Source: Ignavibacteria bacterium
GTDB taxonomy: Bacteria; Bacteroidota; Ignavibacteria; UBA10030; F1-140-MAGs086
DNA length: 46,171 nucleotides
Reading direction: 5' to 3'
Assembly (NCBI GenBank): GCA_016873775.1
Contig: VGWC01000012.1
Location: 1 to 46,171, forward strand
In this document: piece after piece, positions 7,876 through 22,258 of the stretch
Position numbering within the stretch: the first letter of the stretch is position 1
Layout of the letters: every line of letters begins with the position of its first letter
Position numbers and translations under genes: made by a program
The notes under the pieces: generated by a model
Told to the model about the DNA's origin: nothing
Databases searched by the model: none
The model's input: the letters and a program-made list of their open reading frames with translations, nothing else

Positions 7876-8058
7876 ATGAAAGACAAAATTCAAGCATTTA
7901 CCGCCGAGATTGTAAAAGAACTTGGTAAAGTAACGTGGCCGACAAAAGACGAATTAAAAGATTCGACAATGATTGTTGCATCTGTATGCAGTGTTCTTGC
8001 GTTGTTTATATTTTTAGTGGACAATTTGTTGAGCCTTATTGTTAAATATCTCTATTAG
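7876..8058 (+). CDS. secE: Preprotein translocase subunit SecE
   Basis: Single-span SecE of 60 residues, part of the SecYEG channel. The amphipathic N-terminus with ELGKVTWPTKDELKDST is the conserved cytosolic segment, followed by one hydrophobic helix (about 32-55). ATG 7876 gives the normal short bacterial form; an in-frame TTG at 7861 would add only five residues. nusG begins 2 bases after the stop. The partner gene secY is at 32906. Confidence 0.94.
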   Translation: MKDKIQAFTAEIVKELGKVTWPTKDELKDSTMIVASVCSVLALFIFLVDNLLSLIVKYLY

Positions 8059-8060
8059 AA

Positions 8061-8627
8061 ATGAGTGAAGCGCTAAAAATAGTTTCAACGGATACACCTG
8101 CGCGGTGGTTTGTTCTTCATTGCGTAACCGGAACCGAAGGGAAAGTGAAACAACAAATTGAAAAACGCAGGGAATCAGAAGGATTTGAAGAACGCGTGCT
8201 TAGTGTTGAAGTTCCAAAGGAAAAAGTTTTTGAAATTTTTGAAGGAAAAAAACGCAGTAAAGAGAAAACGTATCTTCCGGGATATATCCTCGTTCAACTT
8301 CGGATGGACCAAAAAGTGCGAGAGTTTATTATGCAAACTCCTGGCGTATTAAATTTTGTTGGCGATAAAAATAAACCGATTCCTCTCCGTAACGACGAAG
8401 TAAAACGTTTTCTCGGCAAATTGGAAACGGATGGAGACCAAGAATCATCTTCTACACAATACCACGTAGGATTAGCAGTAAAAGTTATAGATGGTCCATT
8501 CAGCAATTTTATGGGAACCGTACAAGAGACAAACACAGAAAAGATGCGACTCAAAGTTATCGTGAGTATTTTCGGAAGAAAAACTCCGGTCGAGTTAGAT
8601 TTTGCACAAGTCGAAGAAATTAAATAA
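8061..8627 (+). CDS. nusG: Transcription termination/antitermination factor NusG
   Basis: Protein of 188 residues with an N-terminal NGN domain (from about ARWFVLHCVTGTEGKVKQQI, residues 14-33, to residue 115) that binds RNA polymerase. The C-terminal KOW domain (about 133-188) contains VIDGPFSNFMGTV and contacts Rho or ribosomal protein S10. The usual phenylalanine- and glycine-containing segment LPGYILVQLRMD is present. It sits in the standard secE-nusG-rplK order and is 22 bases from rplK. Confidence 0.95.
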   Translation: MSEALKIVSTDTPARWFVLHCVTGTEGKVKQQIEKRRESEGFEERVLSVEVPKEKVFEIFEGKKRSKEKTYLPGYILVQLRMDQKVREFIMQTPGVLNFVGDKNKPIPLRNDEVKRFLGKLETDGDQESSSTQYHVGLAVKVIDGPFSNFMGTVQETNTEKMRLKVIVSIFGRKTPVELDFAQVEEIK

Positions 8628-8649
8628 CAGTTAAAAATATTTTTTACCG

Positions 8650-9069
8650 ATGAAGAAAATTACTGGTTATATAAAGTTACAAATTCCCGCAGGCGGTGCT
8701 ACCCCTGCACCACCGGTTGGTCCTGCGTTGGGACAAAAGGGGGTCAATATTATGGAGTTTTGCAAACAATTTAATGCAAAAACTCAATCTCAACAGGGAC
8801 TCACAATTCCCGTTGTTATTACAGTGTACTCCGATAAATCGTTCACATTTATTACGAAGACACCACCGGCGGCAGTGCTAATAATCAAATCGCTCGGAAT
8901 ACCTAAGGGCTCCGGCGAACCAAACAGAACGAAAGTAGGGATGCTGACGCAGAAACAAGTACGCGAAATTGCAGAACTGAAATTGCCTGATTTAAATGCA
9001 CTCGAAATTGAATCAGCAATGCAAATGATAAAAGGTACCGCTCGAAGTATGGGCGTAACTGTTGAATAA
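8650..9069 (+). CDS. rplK: 50S ribosomal protein L11
   Basis: L11 forms the base of the factor-binding stalk on 23S rRNA. The 139 residues are collinear with the family: Pro-rich N-terminal domain ([20 protein letters not shown]), then the rRNA-binding C-terminal domain ending [12 protein letters not shown]. It is followed by rplA after 33 bases, the usual L11-L1 pair. Confidence 0.97.
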   Translation: MKKITGYIKLQIPAGGATPAPPVGPALGQKGVNIMEFCKQFNAKTQSQQGLTIPVVITVYSDKSFTFITKTPPAAVLIIKSLGIPKGSGEPNRTKVGMLTQKQVREIAELKLPDLNALEIESAMQMIKGTARSMGVTVE

Positions 9070-9102
9070 TAATTTCAAATTTTACTCTTTACAATTATCG
9101 CA

Positions 9103-9801
9103 ATGAAACACTCAAAACGATACAATACAATTGCAAAAAAAGTGGATGCAAAAAAATTACTCACGCTATCCGAAGCAGTGAATAAAGTAAAAGAAACGGC
9201 AACTGCAAAGTTTACTGAATCGGTAGATGTAGCAATTCGTCTCGGCGTTGACCCGAAAAAAGCAGACCAAGCGATACGAAGCACGGTTTCTTTACCCCAC
9301 GGGATTGGAAAAACTGTTCGTGTTCTCGTCGTAGCAAAATCCCCGCTTGACCAAGAAGCGAAGGAAGCGGGAGCAGACTACGCGGGCTATCAGGAATATC
9401 TGGAAAAACTGCAATCGGGATGGAGTGATATTGATGTCATTATTGCGTCTCCGGATGTTATGGGCGAATTAGGAAAGTTGGGAAAAATATTAGGACCTCG
9501 TGGTTTAATGCCGAATCCGAAAAGCGGAACCGTTACACCGCAGGTTGCAAAAGCAGTTAAAGAAGTAAAAGCAGGGAAAATCGAATTTCGCGTTGATAAA
9601 GCAGGGGTTGTTCACGCAATGATTGGAAAAGCAAACTTCGACGCGTTGAAATTAGAAGAAAATATTTCTGCATTTCTTTCAACAATTATTCGATTGAAGC
9701 CATCTACGGTAAAAGGACAATACGTCAAAAGCATTTTTCTTTCGAGCACAATGGGACCAAGCGTGCAAATAGACCGAAACTCTGTAGAGGCATTGCATTA
9801 A
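9103..9801 (+). CDS. rplA: 50S ribosomal protein L1
   Basis: L1 of 232 residues, the mobile protein at the ribosomal E-site side, and in many bacteria a translational repressor of the L11-L1 mRNA. The conserved stretch LGKILGPRGLMPNPKSGTVT is present near residues 125-145. The N-terminus (MKHSKRYNTIAKKVDAKKLL) and the C-terminus are complete. A 136-base gap with possible leader structure separates it from rplJ. Confidence 0.97.
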   Translation: MKHSKRYNTIAKKVDAKKLLTLSEAVNKVKETATAKFTESVDVAIRLGVDPKKADQAIRSTVSLPHGIGKTVRVLVVAKSPLDQEAKEAGADYAGYQEYLEKLQSGWSDIDVIIASPDVMGELGKLGKILGPRGLMPNPKSGTVTPQVAKAVKEVKAGKIEFRVDKAGVVHAMIGKANFDALKLEENISAFLSTIIRLKPSTVKGQYVKSIFLSSTMGPSVQIDRNSVEALH

Positions 9802-9815
9802 CAAGTTGGAATGAA

Positions 9816-9901
9816 CGTTTAATACTCACGAAAGAGAATACAAAAGTTTTACGCACTCTCAACAATTAATCAATCACCGTTTAATGTTCACTTTCGAGTG
9901 A
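9816..9901 (+). promoter_or_regulatory. Possible L10 leader structure upstream of rplJ
   Basis: The gap between rplA and rplJ contains two near-identical 14-base stretches, CGTTTAATACTCAC (9816-9829) and CGTTTAATGTTCAC (9878-9891). It also has a TCACT-TTCG-AGTGA hairpin (9888-9901). CACGAAAG in the first stretch can pair with CTTTCGAGTG in the second, leaving one bulged base. Binding of L10-(L12)n to a structured leader at this place controls rplJL in several bacteria, so this is a candidate site. The fold is by eye. Confidence 0.35.
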
Positions 9902-9937
9902 TGCTTCTCATTAGACGAAATTACAAACAAAACAAGA

Positions 9938-10432
9938 ATGAATCGTTCAGAAAAAGCACAAATCGTATCAAGTCTTACTGAACATTTGCAGCAAGCCCAA
10001 AGCGTATTTTTTACGGACTTTAGCAGAATCACGGTAGAAGAAATCAACACTCTTCGTCGCGATTTCTTTAGAGAAGGCGTTTCGTACGTTGTCGTAAAAA
10101 ACACTCTTGTCGCAAGAGCGCTGGAGACGACTTCCTATTCTGATGCACTGAAACCGAAACTTGTTGGACCGACGGCGCTTGCGTTGGGAATAAAAGACCC
10201 AATCGCGCCGGCACGAATTCTCAAAAAATTTATTGAGAAAACCAATAAACTTTCAGTAAAAGCATGCATCTTTGAGAACCAGGTATTTGATGGAAAACAA
10301 TTTGAAAAAATTGCCGCATTGCCATCACGTCCCGAGTTAATAGCATCTATCTTGGGAAGTCTCAACAGTCCGATTGCAAATATCGTGTATGTACTAGATG
10401 CGTTGGAAAAAAAACTTCAACCTGCATCGTAA
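9938..10432 (+). CDS. rplJ: 50S ribosomal protein L10
   Basis: L10 of 164 residues anchors the L7/L12 dimers to the ribosome. The N-terminus (MNRSEKAQIVSSLTEHLQQA), the FTDFSRITVEEINTLRRDF segment and the rRNA-binding middle are typical. The C-terminal helix (from about residue 140) that carries L7/L12 is present. rplL follows after 45 bases. The long leader before it may be the autogenous control site. Confidence 0.96.
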   Translation: MNRSEKAQIVSSLTEHLQQAQSVFFTDFSRITVEEINTLRRDFFREGVSYVVVKNTLVARALETTSYSDALKPKLVGPTALALGIKDPIAPARILKKFIEKTNKLSVKACIFENQVFDGKQFEKIAALPSRPELIASILGSLNSPIANIVYVLDALEKKLQPAS

Positions 10433-10477
10433 TTTCATTTCATTTAACAATATTATTTTTTAAGGAAAATTATTTTT

Positions 10478-10852
10478 ATGTCAGTCGTAGTCGAAATAGT
10501 TGAAAAAATTGAGAAGCTTTCATTACTCGAGATTGTAGAATTAAAAAAAGCACTCGAAGAAAAATTTGGTGTGAGCGCGGCAGCACCCGTTATGGTTGCC
10601 GGAGGCGCAGCAGCAGGAGCCGCTCCCGCGGTAGAAGAGCAAACGGAATTTACCGTTATCTTAAAAGCGGCAGGAGCCAATAAAATCGGCGTAATCAAAG
10701 TCGTTCGAGAAATTACTGGTCTTGGCTTAAAAGAAGCAAAAGATTTGGTAGATGGCGCACCGAAAAATGTGAAAGAAGGAGCCAGCAAAGATGAAGCGGA
10801 AAAACTGAAGAAGCAACTGGAAGAAGCCGGCGCTCAAGTAGAAGTCAAGTAA
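10478..10852 (+). CDS. rplL: 50S ribosomal protein L7/L12
   Basis: Stalk protein of 124 residues. An N-terminal dimerisation helix pair (about 1-35) is followed by an Ala/Gly-rich hinge ([16 protein letters not shown]). The conserved C-terminal domain with [20 protein letters not shown] and [11 protein letters not shown] recruits translation factors. Four or more copies per ribosome are usual, which may be why an attenuator follows before rpoB. Confidence 0.97.
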   Translation: MSVVVEIVEKIEKLSLLEIVELKKALEEKFGVSAAAPVMVAGGAAAGAAPAVEEQTEFTVILKAAGANKIGVIKVVREITGLGLKEAKDLVDGAPKNVKEGASKDEAEKLKKQLEEAGAQVEVK

Positions 10853-10874
10853 TTATTTCTCGATTTCGTATGTT

Positions 10875-10914
10875 TGGTGGCTGCTGCAACAGCGGCGGCC
10901 ATCTTTTTGTTTTA
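10875..10914 (+). terminator. Attenuator-like hairpin between rplL and rpoB
   Basis: TGGTGGCTGCTG (10875-10886), loop CAA, then CAGCGGCGGCCA (10890-10901) pair over 12 positions with one mismatch and two G-T pairs. TCTTTTTGTTTT follows. This is a G/C-rich intrinsic terminator shape. Partial termination at this place lowers rpoBC relative to rplJL in E. coli; the same role here is inference. Confidence 0.65.
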
Positions 10915-11009
10915 CAATATTTTGAAAACATCTTCATTGCATCCTGATTCATTTATATTGAATCGGATATCTTTTTAAAAACAAATTCATTCAATCACAT
11001 TAAGGAATT

Positions 11010-14789
<3,780 letters not shown>

Positions 14790-14835
14790 TTATCCCTTGT
14801 ATTTTTTTCATCGAACAAGTAACAAAGGTTAAAGA

Positions 14836-17800
14836 ATGGTTTACGGATTAGCAGATATAAAACCAAAGCAACTCAAGAAATCTTTTTCGTGTATTTCCAT
14901 CGTTATGGCATCTCCTGATACGATTCTGGATTGGTCGCGCGGAGAAGTTACAAAACCCGAAACGGTGAACTATCGCACGTTTCGTCCGGAAAAAGACGGA
15001 TTATTTTGTGAAAAAATATTCGGTCCTACGCGCGATTGGGAATGTCATTGCGGAAAATATAAACGTATCCGTTACAAAGGCATCGTTTGCGACCGTTGCG
15101 GAGTAGAAGTAACGCAAAAACAAGTTCGACGCGAGCGTATGGGACATATTTCTCTTGCAGTTCCTGTTGTTCATATTTGGTTTTTCAAATCTCTTTCGTG
15201 CAAGATTGGTCAACTGCTTGGCATTAGCACAAAGGATTTGGAAAAAATTGTCTACTACGAAAGTTTCGTTGTTGTGCAACCGGGATTATCGGGATTACGT
15301 CAATTGGATTTACTTTCTGAAGAACAATATCTCGAAGTTCTGGAATCGCTTCCTGCAGGAAATCAAGAATTGGACGACGAAGACTCTAGAAAATTTATTG
15401 CGTTGATGGGAGGTCCATCTGTACGTGAATTATTGAAACGCATTGATGTCGAAGAAACCTATCATAGACTTCGTGAACAGGTAAAAGTGGAAACTTCGCA
15501 ACAGAAAAAATTAGAAGCATTGAAACGATTACGCGTGCTTGGAGCATTTCGCATGCGTGAAGATGGACGCCCGAACAAACCTGAATGGATGGTTATGGAT
15601 GCAATTCCTGTTATTCCTCCCGAACTACGACCGTTGGTGCCTCTTGAAGGTGGTCGTTTTGCAACCTCGGATTTGAATGATTTGTATCGCCGAGTTATTA
15701 TTCGGAATAATCGGCTTCATCGTTTGGTAGAAATAAAAGCGCCGGAAGTTATACTTCGTAACGAAAAAAGAATGTTGCAGGAGTCTGTTGATTCTTTGTT
15801 CGATAATTCGAGAAAAGCAACGGCGGTAAAGACAGAAAATAATCGCGCGCTCAAATCGCTTTCTGATATATTAAAAGGAAAGCAAGGACGATTTCGACAA
15901 AACTTACTTGGGAAGCGTGTTGATTATTCTGGTCGTTCGGTTATTGTTGTTGGTCCCGAAATGAAATTGCACGAATGTGGATTGCCGAAAGAAATGGCGC
16001 TGGAATTGTTTCAGCCGTTGGTTATTCGAAGACTCATTGAACGCGGAATTACCAAAACAGTGAAAGGTGCAAAAAAAATATTGATACGCAAAGGTTCGGA
16101 AGTATGGGAAATTTTAGAAAATGTCATTGACGGACATCCAGTATTATTGAACAGAGCGCCAACGTTGCACCGATTAGGAATACAAGCATTTCAGCCGGTG
16201 CTTGTAGAAGGAAAAGCAATTAAGATACATCCGATGGTTTGCACTGCATTCAATGCAGATTTTGATGGCGACCAGATGGCTGTGCATGTTCCGTTGTCGT
16301 TTGATGCGCAGTTGGAGGCGCGTGTGTTGATGCTTTCTAGTCATAATATTTTAAACCCGCAAAATGGGCAACCGATAGTTTATCCGACGCAAGACCAAGT
16401 ACTTGGTTTGTATTATTTAACAAAATCGAAGAAAGGGGATAAAGGCGAAGGAAAAATTTTCTCTTCTCCCTATGAAGTAATTATTGCGTATAGTTACAAA
16501 GAAATCGGATTGCATGCGCGGATAAAAGTACGGTTCCGAAATGAGTTAATTGAAACAACGACTGGGCGCGTAATTTTTAATCAAATTGTTCCGAAAGAAC
16601 TTGGATTTATCAACGAATTGCTTAACAAAAGCAGACTTATACAGATCGTTTCGACGGTGTATCGTCGCTGTGGAAATGTTCGTACTGCTGAATTTCTTGA
16701 CCAATTGAAAGCAACTGGATTTTCATTTGCGACGCAAGGAGGTTTATCGGTAAGTATTGGTGATGTTGTTGTTCCGAAAGAAAAAGAAGACATTATTTCG
16801 AAAGCGGAAAAAGATATATATAAAATCGAAGACCAGTATTTGAACGGATTTATTACTGACGGAGAGCGATATAATAAAGTAATTGATGTATGGAGTAGAA
16901 CTACTGCAAAAATTGCAGAGCGATTGTTTGAAACATTGCAACATTCGAAAGATGGGTTCAATTCGCTTTATATGATGGTAGATTCCGGCGCTCGTGGTTC
17001 AAAAGAACAAGTTCGACAACTTGCGGGAATGCGAGGATTGATGCATAAACCACAGAAAAGTATGTCTGGTTCTGCCGGAGAATTGATTGAGAATCCTATC
17101 ATTGCAAGTTTTCGCGAAGGATTAACAGTGTTGGAATACTTTATATCAACGCACGGAGCGCGAAAAGGGCTTGCTGATACCGCATTGAAAACAGCAGATG
17201 CAGGATATTTGACGCGACGACTTGTGGATGTTGCGCAAGATGCTGTTGTTGGTGAAGAAGATTGCGGCTCAATTTTTGGGATTGTTATCAGCGCATTGAA
17301 AGAAGGAGAAGATATTAAGGAACCGCTTTCCGAACGAATTCTTGGTCGTGTAGCCGTACACGATGTGAAGGATCCCATCACAGGAAAATTGATTGTCAAA
17401 GCGGGCGAATTGATAACTGAAGAGGAAGCCGCACAGGTAAGCGAAACGGCAATAGAGTCTGTAGAGATACGAACAGTGCTTACGTGTCAACTACGACGAG
17501 GCATTTGTGCAAAATGTTATGGAAGAAGTCTTGCAACATTGAAGTTAGTTGAACCGGGAGAAGCAGTAGGAATTATTGCGGCACAGTCAATAGGTGAACC
17601 CGGAACGCAATTAACGCTCCGGACATTTCACACAGGAGGGACGGCAAGTTTAATTGCGGAACAATCGAATATTGTTTCAAAGTTTGATGGGAAAATTAAA
17701 TTTGATGGAGTTAAAGTAATTCAACTTGAAGACGATGGAGCAAAGAAGCAAATTGTTTCAGGAAGAGGCGGAATTATACAAGTATTGGATTCCGACCATA

Positions 17801-19122
17801 AAGTTCTTGCAAAATATGATGTTCCGTATGGCGCATTATTGGTTATCAAAGATGGACAAGAGATAAAGAAAAGCGCATTATTATATGAATGGGATCCGTA
17901 CAATGCAGTAATCATCAGCGACCATTCTGGAATTGTGCAATACGAAGGACTTATAGATGGAGTAACGTACCGGGAAGAACCTGATGAGCAAACCGGGCAT
18001 ATTCAAAAAGTAGTAATCGAATCTCGCGATTATACAATTACGCCAACTCTTATAGTAACGGATAAGAAGGGCGAAAAATTAGGTAATTATATTCTTCCTG
18101 TACGCGCGCATATAATAGTTGACACAAAAAGCACGGTGCACGCTGGTCAAATATTAGCAAAAATACCGAGAAATATTGGAAAGACACGCGATATTACAGG
18201 AGGTCTTCCACGAGTTACAGAATTATTCGAAGCTCGCAGCAGAGCGGATGCAGCAGTGGTGGCGGAAATAAGTGGTATTGTAAAATTTGGAAAACAAATT
18301 CGTGGTTCGCGAGAAGTAACTATTGTGAGTCTTGACAAAAAAGACGAAAGACATTACACAGTTCCGTTGCGCGAACATATACTTGTTCAGGACGGAGATG
18401 TCGTACGCGCAGGCGAGCGACTTACTGACGGTTCGGTAAATCCTCATGATATACTTCGCATTAAAGGAGTAAATGCAGTTCAAGAATATTTGGTGAATGA
18501 GATTCAGGAAGTATATAGAATGCAAGGTGTGAAGATAAATGATAAACACATAGAAGTAATTGTTCGTCAAATGATGCAGCGCGTAAAAATAACCGACCCC
18601 GGAGATACAAAATTTCTTGAGGGAGATTATGTTAACAAATCGGATTTTAACGAAGAGAACGAACAAGTTTCTCGGATGGTAATCGTTAAGCATAAAGGTG
18701 ATTCTAAACTTAAAGAAGGTCAACTTGTTTTGAGGAAGAAAATTCGTGAACACAATACTGATTTGAAAAAGAAAGAGAAAAAAATAATCGAGTACAGTGA
18801 AACGCGCCCCGCTTCATCGGAGCCTGTGTTGTTAGGTATAACTCAAGCAGCATTAACAACAGATAGTTTTATATCCGCCGCAAGTTTTCAGGAAACCACA
18901 AAAGTACTTGCTGAAGCTTCTATTGAGGCAAAAGTAGATTATTTGCGCGGATTGAAGGAGAATGTTGTTGTTGGGCGTTTAATACCTGCCGGTACCGGGT
19001 TAAGATCGTTCAAAGATATCATTGTTGTTCCAGTAGATTCACGACCGGATTTCTATGAAGAGTCAATGCGATTGAAAGAAGAAAAAATAATCGTAGAAAC
19101 ACGAGAACCATTTTTGAAATAA
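14836..19122 (+). CDS. rpoC: RNA polymerase beta' subunit
   Basis: Largest polymerase subunit, 1428 residues, holding the active-site magnesium through NADFDGD (473-479). The N-terminal zinc ribbon has Cys70, Cys72, Cys85 and Cys88. The second zinc site lies around [15 protein letters not shown]. The bridge/trigger region follows from the [16 protein letters not shown] motif. The C-terminal part includes [11 protein letters not shown] 14836 precedes the conserved [15 protein letters not shown] segment by 23 residues and starts with [16 protein letters not shown], as in relatives. A new promoter lies right after the stop, so the str operon may be expressed separately. Confidence 0.97.
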   Translation: MVYGLADIKPKQLKKSFSCISIVMASPDTILDWSRGEVTKPETVNYRTFRPEKDGLFCEKIFGPTRDWECHCGKYKRIRYKGIVCDRCGVEVTQKQVRRERMGHISLAVPVVHIWFFKSLSCKIGQLLGISTKDLEKIVYYESFVVVQPGLSGLRQLDLLSEEQYLEVLESLPAGNQELDDEDSRKFIALMGGPSVRELLKRIDVEETYHRLREQVKVETSQQKKLEALKRLRVLGAFRMREDGRPNKPEWMVMDAIPVIPPELRPLVPLEGGRFATSDLNDLYRRVIIRNNRLHRLVEIKAPEVILRNEKRMLQESVDSLFDNSRKATAVKTENNRALKSLSDILKGKQGRFRQNLLGKRVDYSGRSVIVVGPEMKLHECGLPKEMALELFQPLVIRRLIERGITKTVKGAKKILIRKGSEVWEILENVIDGHPVLLNRAPTLHRLGIQAFQPVLVEGKAIKIHPMVCTAFNADFDGDQMAVHVPLSFDAQLEARVLMLSSHNILNPQNGQPIVYPTQDQVLGLYYLTKSKKGDKGEGKIFSSPYEVIIAYSYKEIGLHARIKVRFRNELIETTTGRVIFNQIVPKELGFINELLNKSRLIQIVSTVYRRCGNVRTAEFLDQLKATGFSFATQGGLSVSIGDVVVPKEKEDIISKAEKDIYKIEDQYLNGFITDGERYNKVIDVWSRTTAKIAERLFETLQHSKDGFNSLYMMVDSGARGSKEQVRQLAGMRGLMHKPQKSMSGSAGELIENPIIASFREGLTVLEYFISTHGARKGLADTALKTADAGYLTRRLVDVAQDAVVGEEDCGSIFGIVISALKEGEDIKEPLSERILGRVAVHDVKDPITGKLIVKAGELITEEEAAQVSETAIESVEIRTVLTCQLRRGICAKCYGRSLATLKLVEPGEAVGIIAAQSIGEPGTQLTLRTFHTGGTASLIAEQSNIVSKFDGKIKFDGVKVIQLEDDGAKKQIVSGRGGIIQVLDSDHKVLAKYDVPYGALLVIKDGQEIKKSALLYEWDPYNAVIISDHSGIVQYEGLIDGVTYREEPDEQTGHIQKVVIESRDYTITPTLIVTDKKGEKLGNYILPVRAHIIVDTKSTVHAGQILAKIPRNIGKTRDITGGLPRVTELFEARSRADAAVVAEISGIVKFGKQIRGSREVTIVSLDKKDERHYTVPLREHILVQDGDVVRAGERLTDGSVNPHDILRIKGVNAVQEYLVNEIQEVYRMQGVKINDKHIEVIVRQMMQRVKITDPGDTKFLEGDYVNKSDFNEENEQVSRMVIVKHKGDSKLKEGQLVLRKKIREHNTDLKKKEKKIIEYSETRPASSEPVLLGITQAALTTDSFISAASFQETTKVLAEASIEAKVDYLRGLKENVVVGRLIPAGTGLRSFKDIIVVPVDSRPDFYEESMRLKEEKIIVETREPFLK

Positions 19123-19125
19123 AGT

Positions 19126-19155
19126 TTGGTAGTAAACTATTAATTTGTATATTTG
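19126..19155 (+). promoter_or_regulatory. Putative promoter of the str operon (rpsL)
   Basis: TTTG ending at 19128 and TATATTTG (19148-19155) are separated by 19 bases and followed by CGCCC. This is the best match in the window to the Bacteroidota-type promoter (TTTG / TAnnTTTG). The predicted start near 19162 leaves a leader of about 48 bases before rpsL. Confidence 0.65.
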
Positions 19156-19209
19156 CGCCCTAAATTTTCAAACTATTACATAAAGTTAATCCATACTCGG
19201 AGATAAAGA

Positions 19210-19590
19210 GTGCCTACGATCAATCAATTAGTACGCTTAGGGCGCACTAAACAAAAATATAAGAGTAAAGCGCCGGCTCTAGAAAATTCTCCTCAAAAAC
19301 GAGGCGTATGTACGCGTGTTTATACCACAACTCCCAAAAAACCAAATTCTGCTCTTCGCAAAGTTGCGCGTGTTCGAATTTCAAACGGACGAGAGGTAAC
19401 AGCATATATTCCAGGTGAAGGACATAACTTACAGGAACATTCCATTGTGATGATTCGAGGAGGACGTGTCAAAGATTTGGCTGGCATTCGATACCATATT
19501 ATTCGCGGAACGCTTGATACTCAAGGAGTTCAAGACCGAAAGCAATCGCGTTCATTGTATGGTGCAAAAAAACCTAAAAAACAAGGATAG
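19210..19590 (+). CDS. rpsL: 30S ribosomal protein S12
   Basis: S12 of 126 residues at the decoding centre. [12 protein letters not shown] around Lys43/Lys44 is wild type, and Asp89 in VKDL, the usual methylthio site, is present. The next residue is Ala91 where most bacteria have Pro. The start is GTG at 19210, preceded by CGGAG (19198-19202) at a good distance; the next residues [11 protein letters not shown] are the normal N-terminus. rpsG begins 2 bases after the stop. Confidence 0.97.
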   Translation: MPTINQLVRLGRTKQKYKSKAPALENSPQKRGVCTRVYTTTPKKPNSALRKVARVRISNGREVTAYIPGEGHNLQEHSIVMIRGGRVKDLAGIRYHIIRGTLDTQGVQDRKQSRSLYGAKKPKKQG

Positions 19591-19592
19591 TA

Positions 19593-20060
19593 ATGAGAAA
19601 AAAAAGAGCGCAAAAACGACCAATTCTTCCAGATCCAAAATTTAATGACGTCCAAGTTGCAAGATTTATCAACAATGTTTTGCGACAAGGGAAAAAGCAT
19701 ATTGCACAAGGAATAGTCTATGGAGCGATGGAAAGAATCGAAAAACAGACTTCTCAGAGTGCGTTAGATATTTTTAGGAAAGCAATTGAAAATTCACGTC
19801 CATTGTTAGAAGTGCGAGCTAGAAGAGTTGGCGGCGCAACGTATCAAGTTCCTACAGAAGTTCGGCCGGATCGTTCCGAAGCTCTTGCAATGCGTTGGTT
19901 AATTGGTTATGCTAAGGAAAGAAAGGACAAATCAATGGCTCTACGACTTGCCTCAGAATTAATTGCCGCTTCGAATAAAGAAGGGGCATCCGTAAAAAAA
20001 CGAGAAGACGTTCATAAAATGGCGGAAGCAAACAAAGCATTTGCTCATTTCCGGTGGTAA
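19593..20060 (+). CDS. rpsG: 30S ribosomal protein S7
   Basis: S7 of 155 residues nucleates the 30S head and contacts E-site tRNA. Typical blocks are [39 protein letters not shown] and [16 protein letters not shown]. The C-terminus [14 protein letters not shown] is complete. It is in the standard rpsL-rpsG-fusA order. Confidence 0.97.
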   Translation: MRKKRAQKRPILPDPKFNDVQVARFINNVLRQGKKHIAQGIVYGAMERIEKQTSQSALDIFRKAIENSRPLLEVRARRVGGATYQVPTEVRPDRSEALAMRWLIGYAKERKDKSMALRLASELIAASNKEGASVKKREDVHKMAEANKAFAHFRW

Positions 20061-20106
20061 TAATAGTAATTCATTCTTAATAGAATATAGAAACAGGAAA
20101 TTTTTT

Positions 20107-22203
20107 GTGGCTCGAAGTCATCCGTTAGAACGCGTTCGAAATATTGGTATAATGGCGCATATTGATGCGGGAAAAACCACTACCACCGAGCGAATATTAT
20201 TTTATACCGGCGTATTACATCGTTTAGGAGAAGTCCATGACGGTACGGCTACAATGGATTGGATGGAGCAGGAAAAGGAACGTGGTATTACAATAACAAG
20301 TGCTGCGACAACTTGTTTCTGGAGTAATCACAGGATAAATATTATTGACACGCCTGGACATGTGGATTTCACTGCGGAAGTAGAGCGTTCGTTGAGAGTG
20401 TTAGATGGTGCGGTTGCGTTGTTTTGTTCGGTTGGAGGAGTAGAACCACAATCAGAAACAGTTTGGCGGCAAGCAGATAAATATGGAGTTCCGCGAGTAG
20501 CATTTGTCAATAAAATGGATCGTGTTGGGGCGGATTTCTTTCATGTGGTAGAAATGATGAAAGAACGTTTGGGGGCAAATGCTGTGCCGGTAAATATTCC
20601 GGTAGGCGAGGGCGATATTTTTTCTGGAATTGTTGACCTCATCACAATGAAAGCAAGAATATTCAACGAAACATCTCTTGGAACAACATTTGAGGATATT
20701 GATATTCCTCGAGATATGGAAGAAGCGGCAAGAAAATATCGAATCCAACTTCTTGAATCTGTTTCAAGCGAAGATGATACATTGCTTGAAAAATATTTGG
20801 ATGGAAAAGAAATTACTCCAAGAGAAATTCGAGATGTGTTAAGACGAGCGTGCTTAAAAGTAAGTATTATTCCTGTTTTTTGTGGTTCGTCGTTTAAAAA
20901 CAAAGGCGTGCAAAATCTTCTTGATGGGATTATAGATTTTCTTCCTTGTCCTTTAGATATCGGCGAAGTAAAAGGTCATCATCCTCATCGTCACGACCAT
21001 GTAATTCGAAAAATTTCCGACAGCGAAAAATTTGCTGCGCTTGCATTTAAGATTATGACCGACCAATATGTGGGCAAATTAACATTCATTAGAGTGTACT
21101 CGGGAGTATTAAAAGCAGGGTCGTATATTTACAATTCCGTCAGTGAACGAAAAGAGAGAATTGGGCGAATATTGCGAATGCATGCAAATCATAGAGAAGA
21201 TGTTGAAGAAATTTATGCCGGAGAAATTGCAGCGGTAATTGGGTTAAAATCCACGCGAACAGGAGATACGTTAACGTATGAAAGCGACCCCATAATACTT
21301 GAGCGAATGGAATTTCCCGAACCGGTTATTTCTGTTGCTATTGAGCCAAAAACAAAAGCAGACCAAGAAAAGTTATCTGAAGCGCTTTCAAAACTATCTG
21401 ATGAAGACCCAACGTTTCGTGTTTCTTCTGACCAGGAAACGCGACAAACTATTATCAGTGGAATGGGTGAGTTGCATTTGGAAATACTTGTAGATAGAAT
21501 GAAACGAGAATTCAACGTTCAAGCGAACGTTGGAAGACCACAAGTTGCATATCGGGAAACAATCAAGAAAAAAATTACACACGTCTATAAACACGTTAAA
21601 CAATCAGGTGGACGTGGACAATTTGCGCATGTAGAAATCGAAGTTGAGCCGAACGAAAAAGGGAAAGGATTTGAATTTATAGACGACATAAAAGGTGGAG
21701 TTATTCCAAGAGAATATATTCCTGCTGTAGAAGAAGGAATTGAAGAACAACTTCGAAATGGAATTCTTGCTGGTTATCCCGTAGTAGATATAAAAGCACG
21801 TTTATATTACGGCTCCTATCACGAAGTTGATTCCGACGAAATGTCATTTAAGATTGCAGGTTCAATGTGTGCAAGAGAGGCGGGTAGAAAAGCCAATCCT
21901 GTTATTCTTGAGCCGTATATGTCCGTTGAAGTGGTAACGCCTGAAGAATATCTTGGCGATGTGCTTGGCGACCTCAATTCACGAAGAGGTTTAATTGAGG
22001 GAATGACATTGCGAAAAGATGCGCAGGTGGTAAAAGCACTTGTTCCGCTTGCCGAAATGTTTGGATACGCAACTCGACTTCGTTCAATGTCGCAAGGGCG
22101 CGCAATATTTACAATGCAACTCTCGCATTATGCAGAAACACCTAAAAGTGTTTCGGATGAAATTATTGAAAAAATAACCGGCGGAAAAGCACAAGCCGCA
22201 TAA
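20107..22203 (+). CDS. fusA: Translation elongation factor G
   Basis: Ribosomal translocase GTPase of 698 residues. The P-loop AHIDAGKT (17-24), the switch II DTPGH and the NKMD specificity motif are present, followed by domains II-V. The start is GTG 20107: AGGA (20095-20098) lies 8 bases upstream and the protein then begins [20 protein letters not shown] like its relatives. The frame is open further upstream to a TTG at 20041, but that would overlap rpsG and add unrelated sequence. tuf follows after 55 bases. Confidence 0.96.
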   Translation: MARSHPLERVRNIGIMAHIDAGKTTTTERILFYTGVLHRLGEVHDGTATMDWMEQEKERGITITSAATTCFWSNHRINIIDTPGHVDFTAEVERSLRVLDGAVALFCSVGGVEPQSETVWRQADKYGVPRVAFVNKMDRVGADFFHVVEMMKERLGANAVPVNIPVGEGDIFSGIVDLITMKARIFNETSLGTTFEDIDIPRDMEEAARKYRIQLLESVSSEDDTLLEKYLDGKEITPREIRDVLRRACLKVSIIPVFCGSSFKNKGVQNLLDGIIDFLPCPLDIGEVKGHHPHRHDHVIRKISDSEKFAALAFKIMTDQYVGKLTFIRVYSGVLKAGSYIYNSVSERKERIGRILRMHANHREDVEEIYAGEIAAVIGLKSTRTGDTLTYESDPIILERMEFPEPVISVAIEPKTKADQEKLSEALSKLSDEDPTFRVSSDQETRQTIISGMGELHLEILVDRMKREFNVQANVGRPQVAYRETIKKKITHVYKHVKQSGGRGQFAHVEIEVEPNEKGKGFEFIDDIKGGVIPREYIPAVEEGIEEQLRNGILAGYPVVDIKARLYYGSYHEVDSDEMSFKIAGSMCAREAGRKANPVILEPYMSVEVVTPEEYLGDVLGDLNSRRGLIEGMTLRKDAQVVKALVPLAEMFGYATRLRSMSQGRAIFTMQLSHYAETPKSVSDEIIEKITGGKAQAA

Positions 22204-22258
22204 CAAGTTTTCTTATTGATTTTATTCACTATTTTTTCCAAATTAAGGAGTAATCATT

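Noticed and set aside
10937-10960. Promoter before rpoB (TTG and TATATTG)
   Set aside because: The spacing is 14 or 29 bases, not 18-20, so it does not fit the pattern of the other promoters.
20041-20106. Upstream extension of fusA from a TTG at 20041
   Set aside because: It overlaps the end of rpsG and encodes sequence unlike EF-G; GTG 20107 has a well-placed AGGA and gives the family N-terminus.
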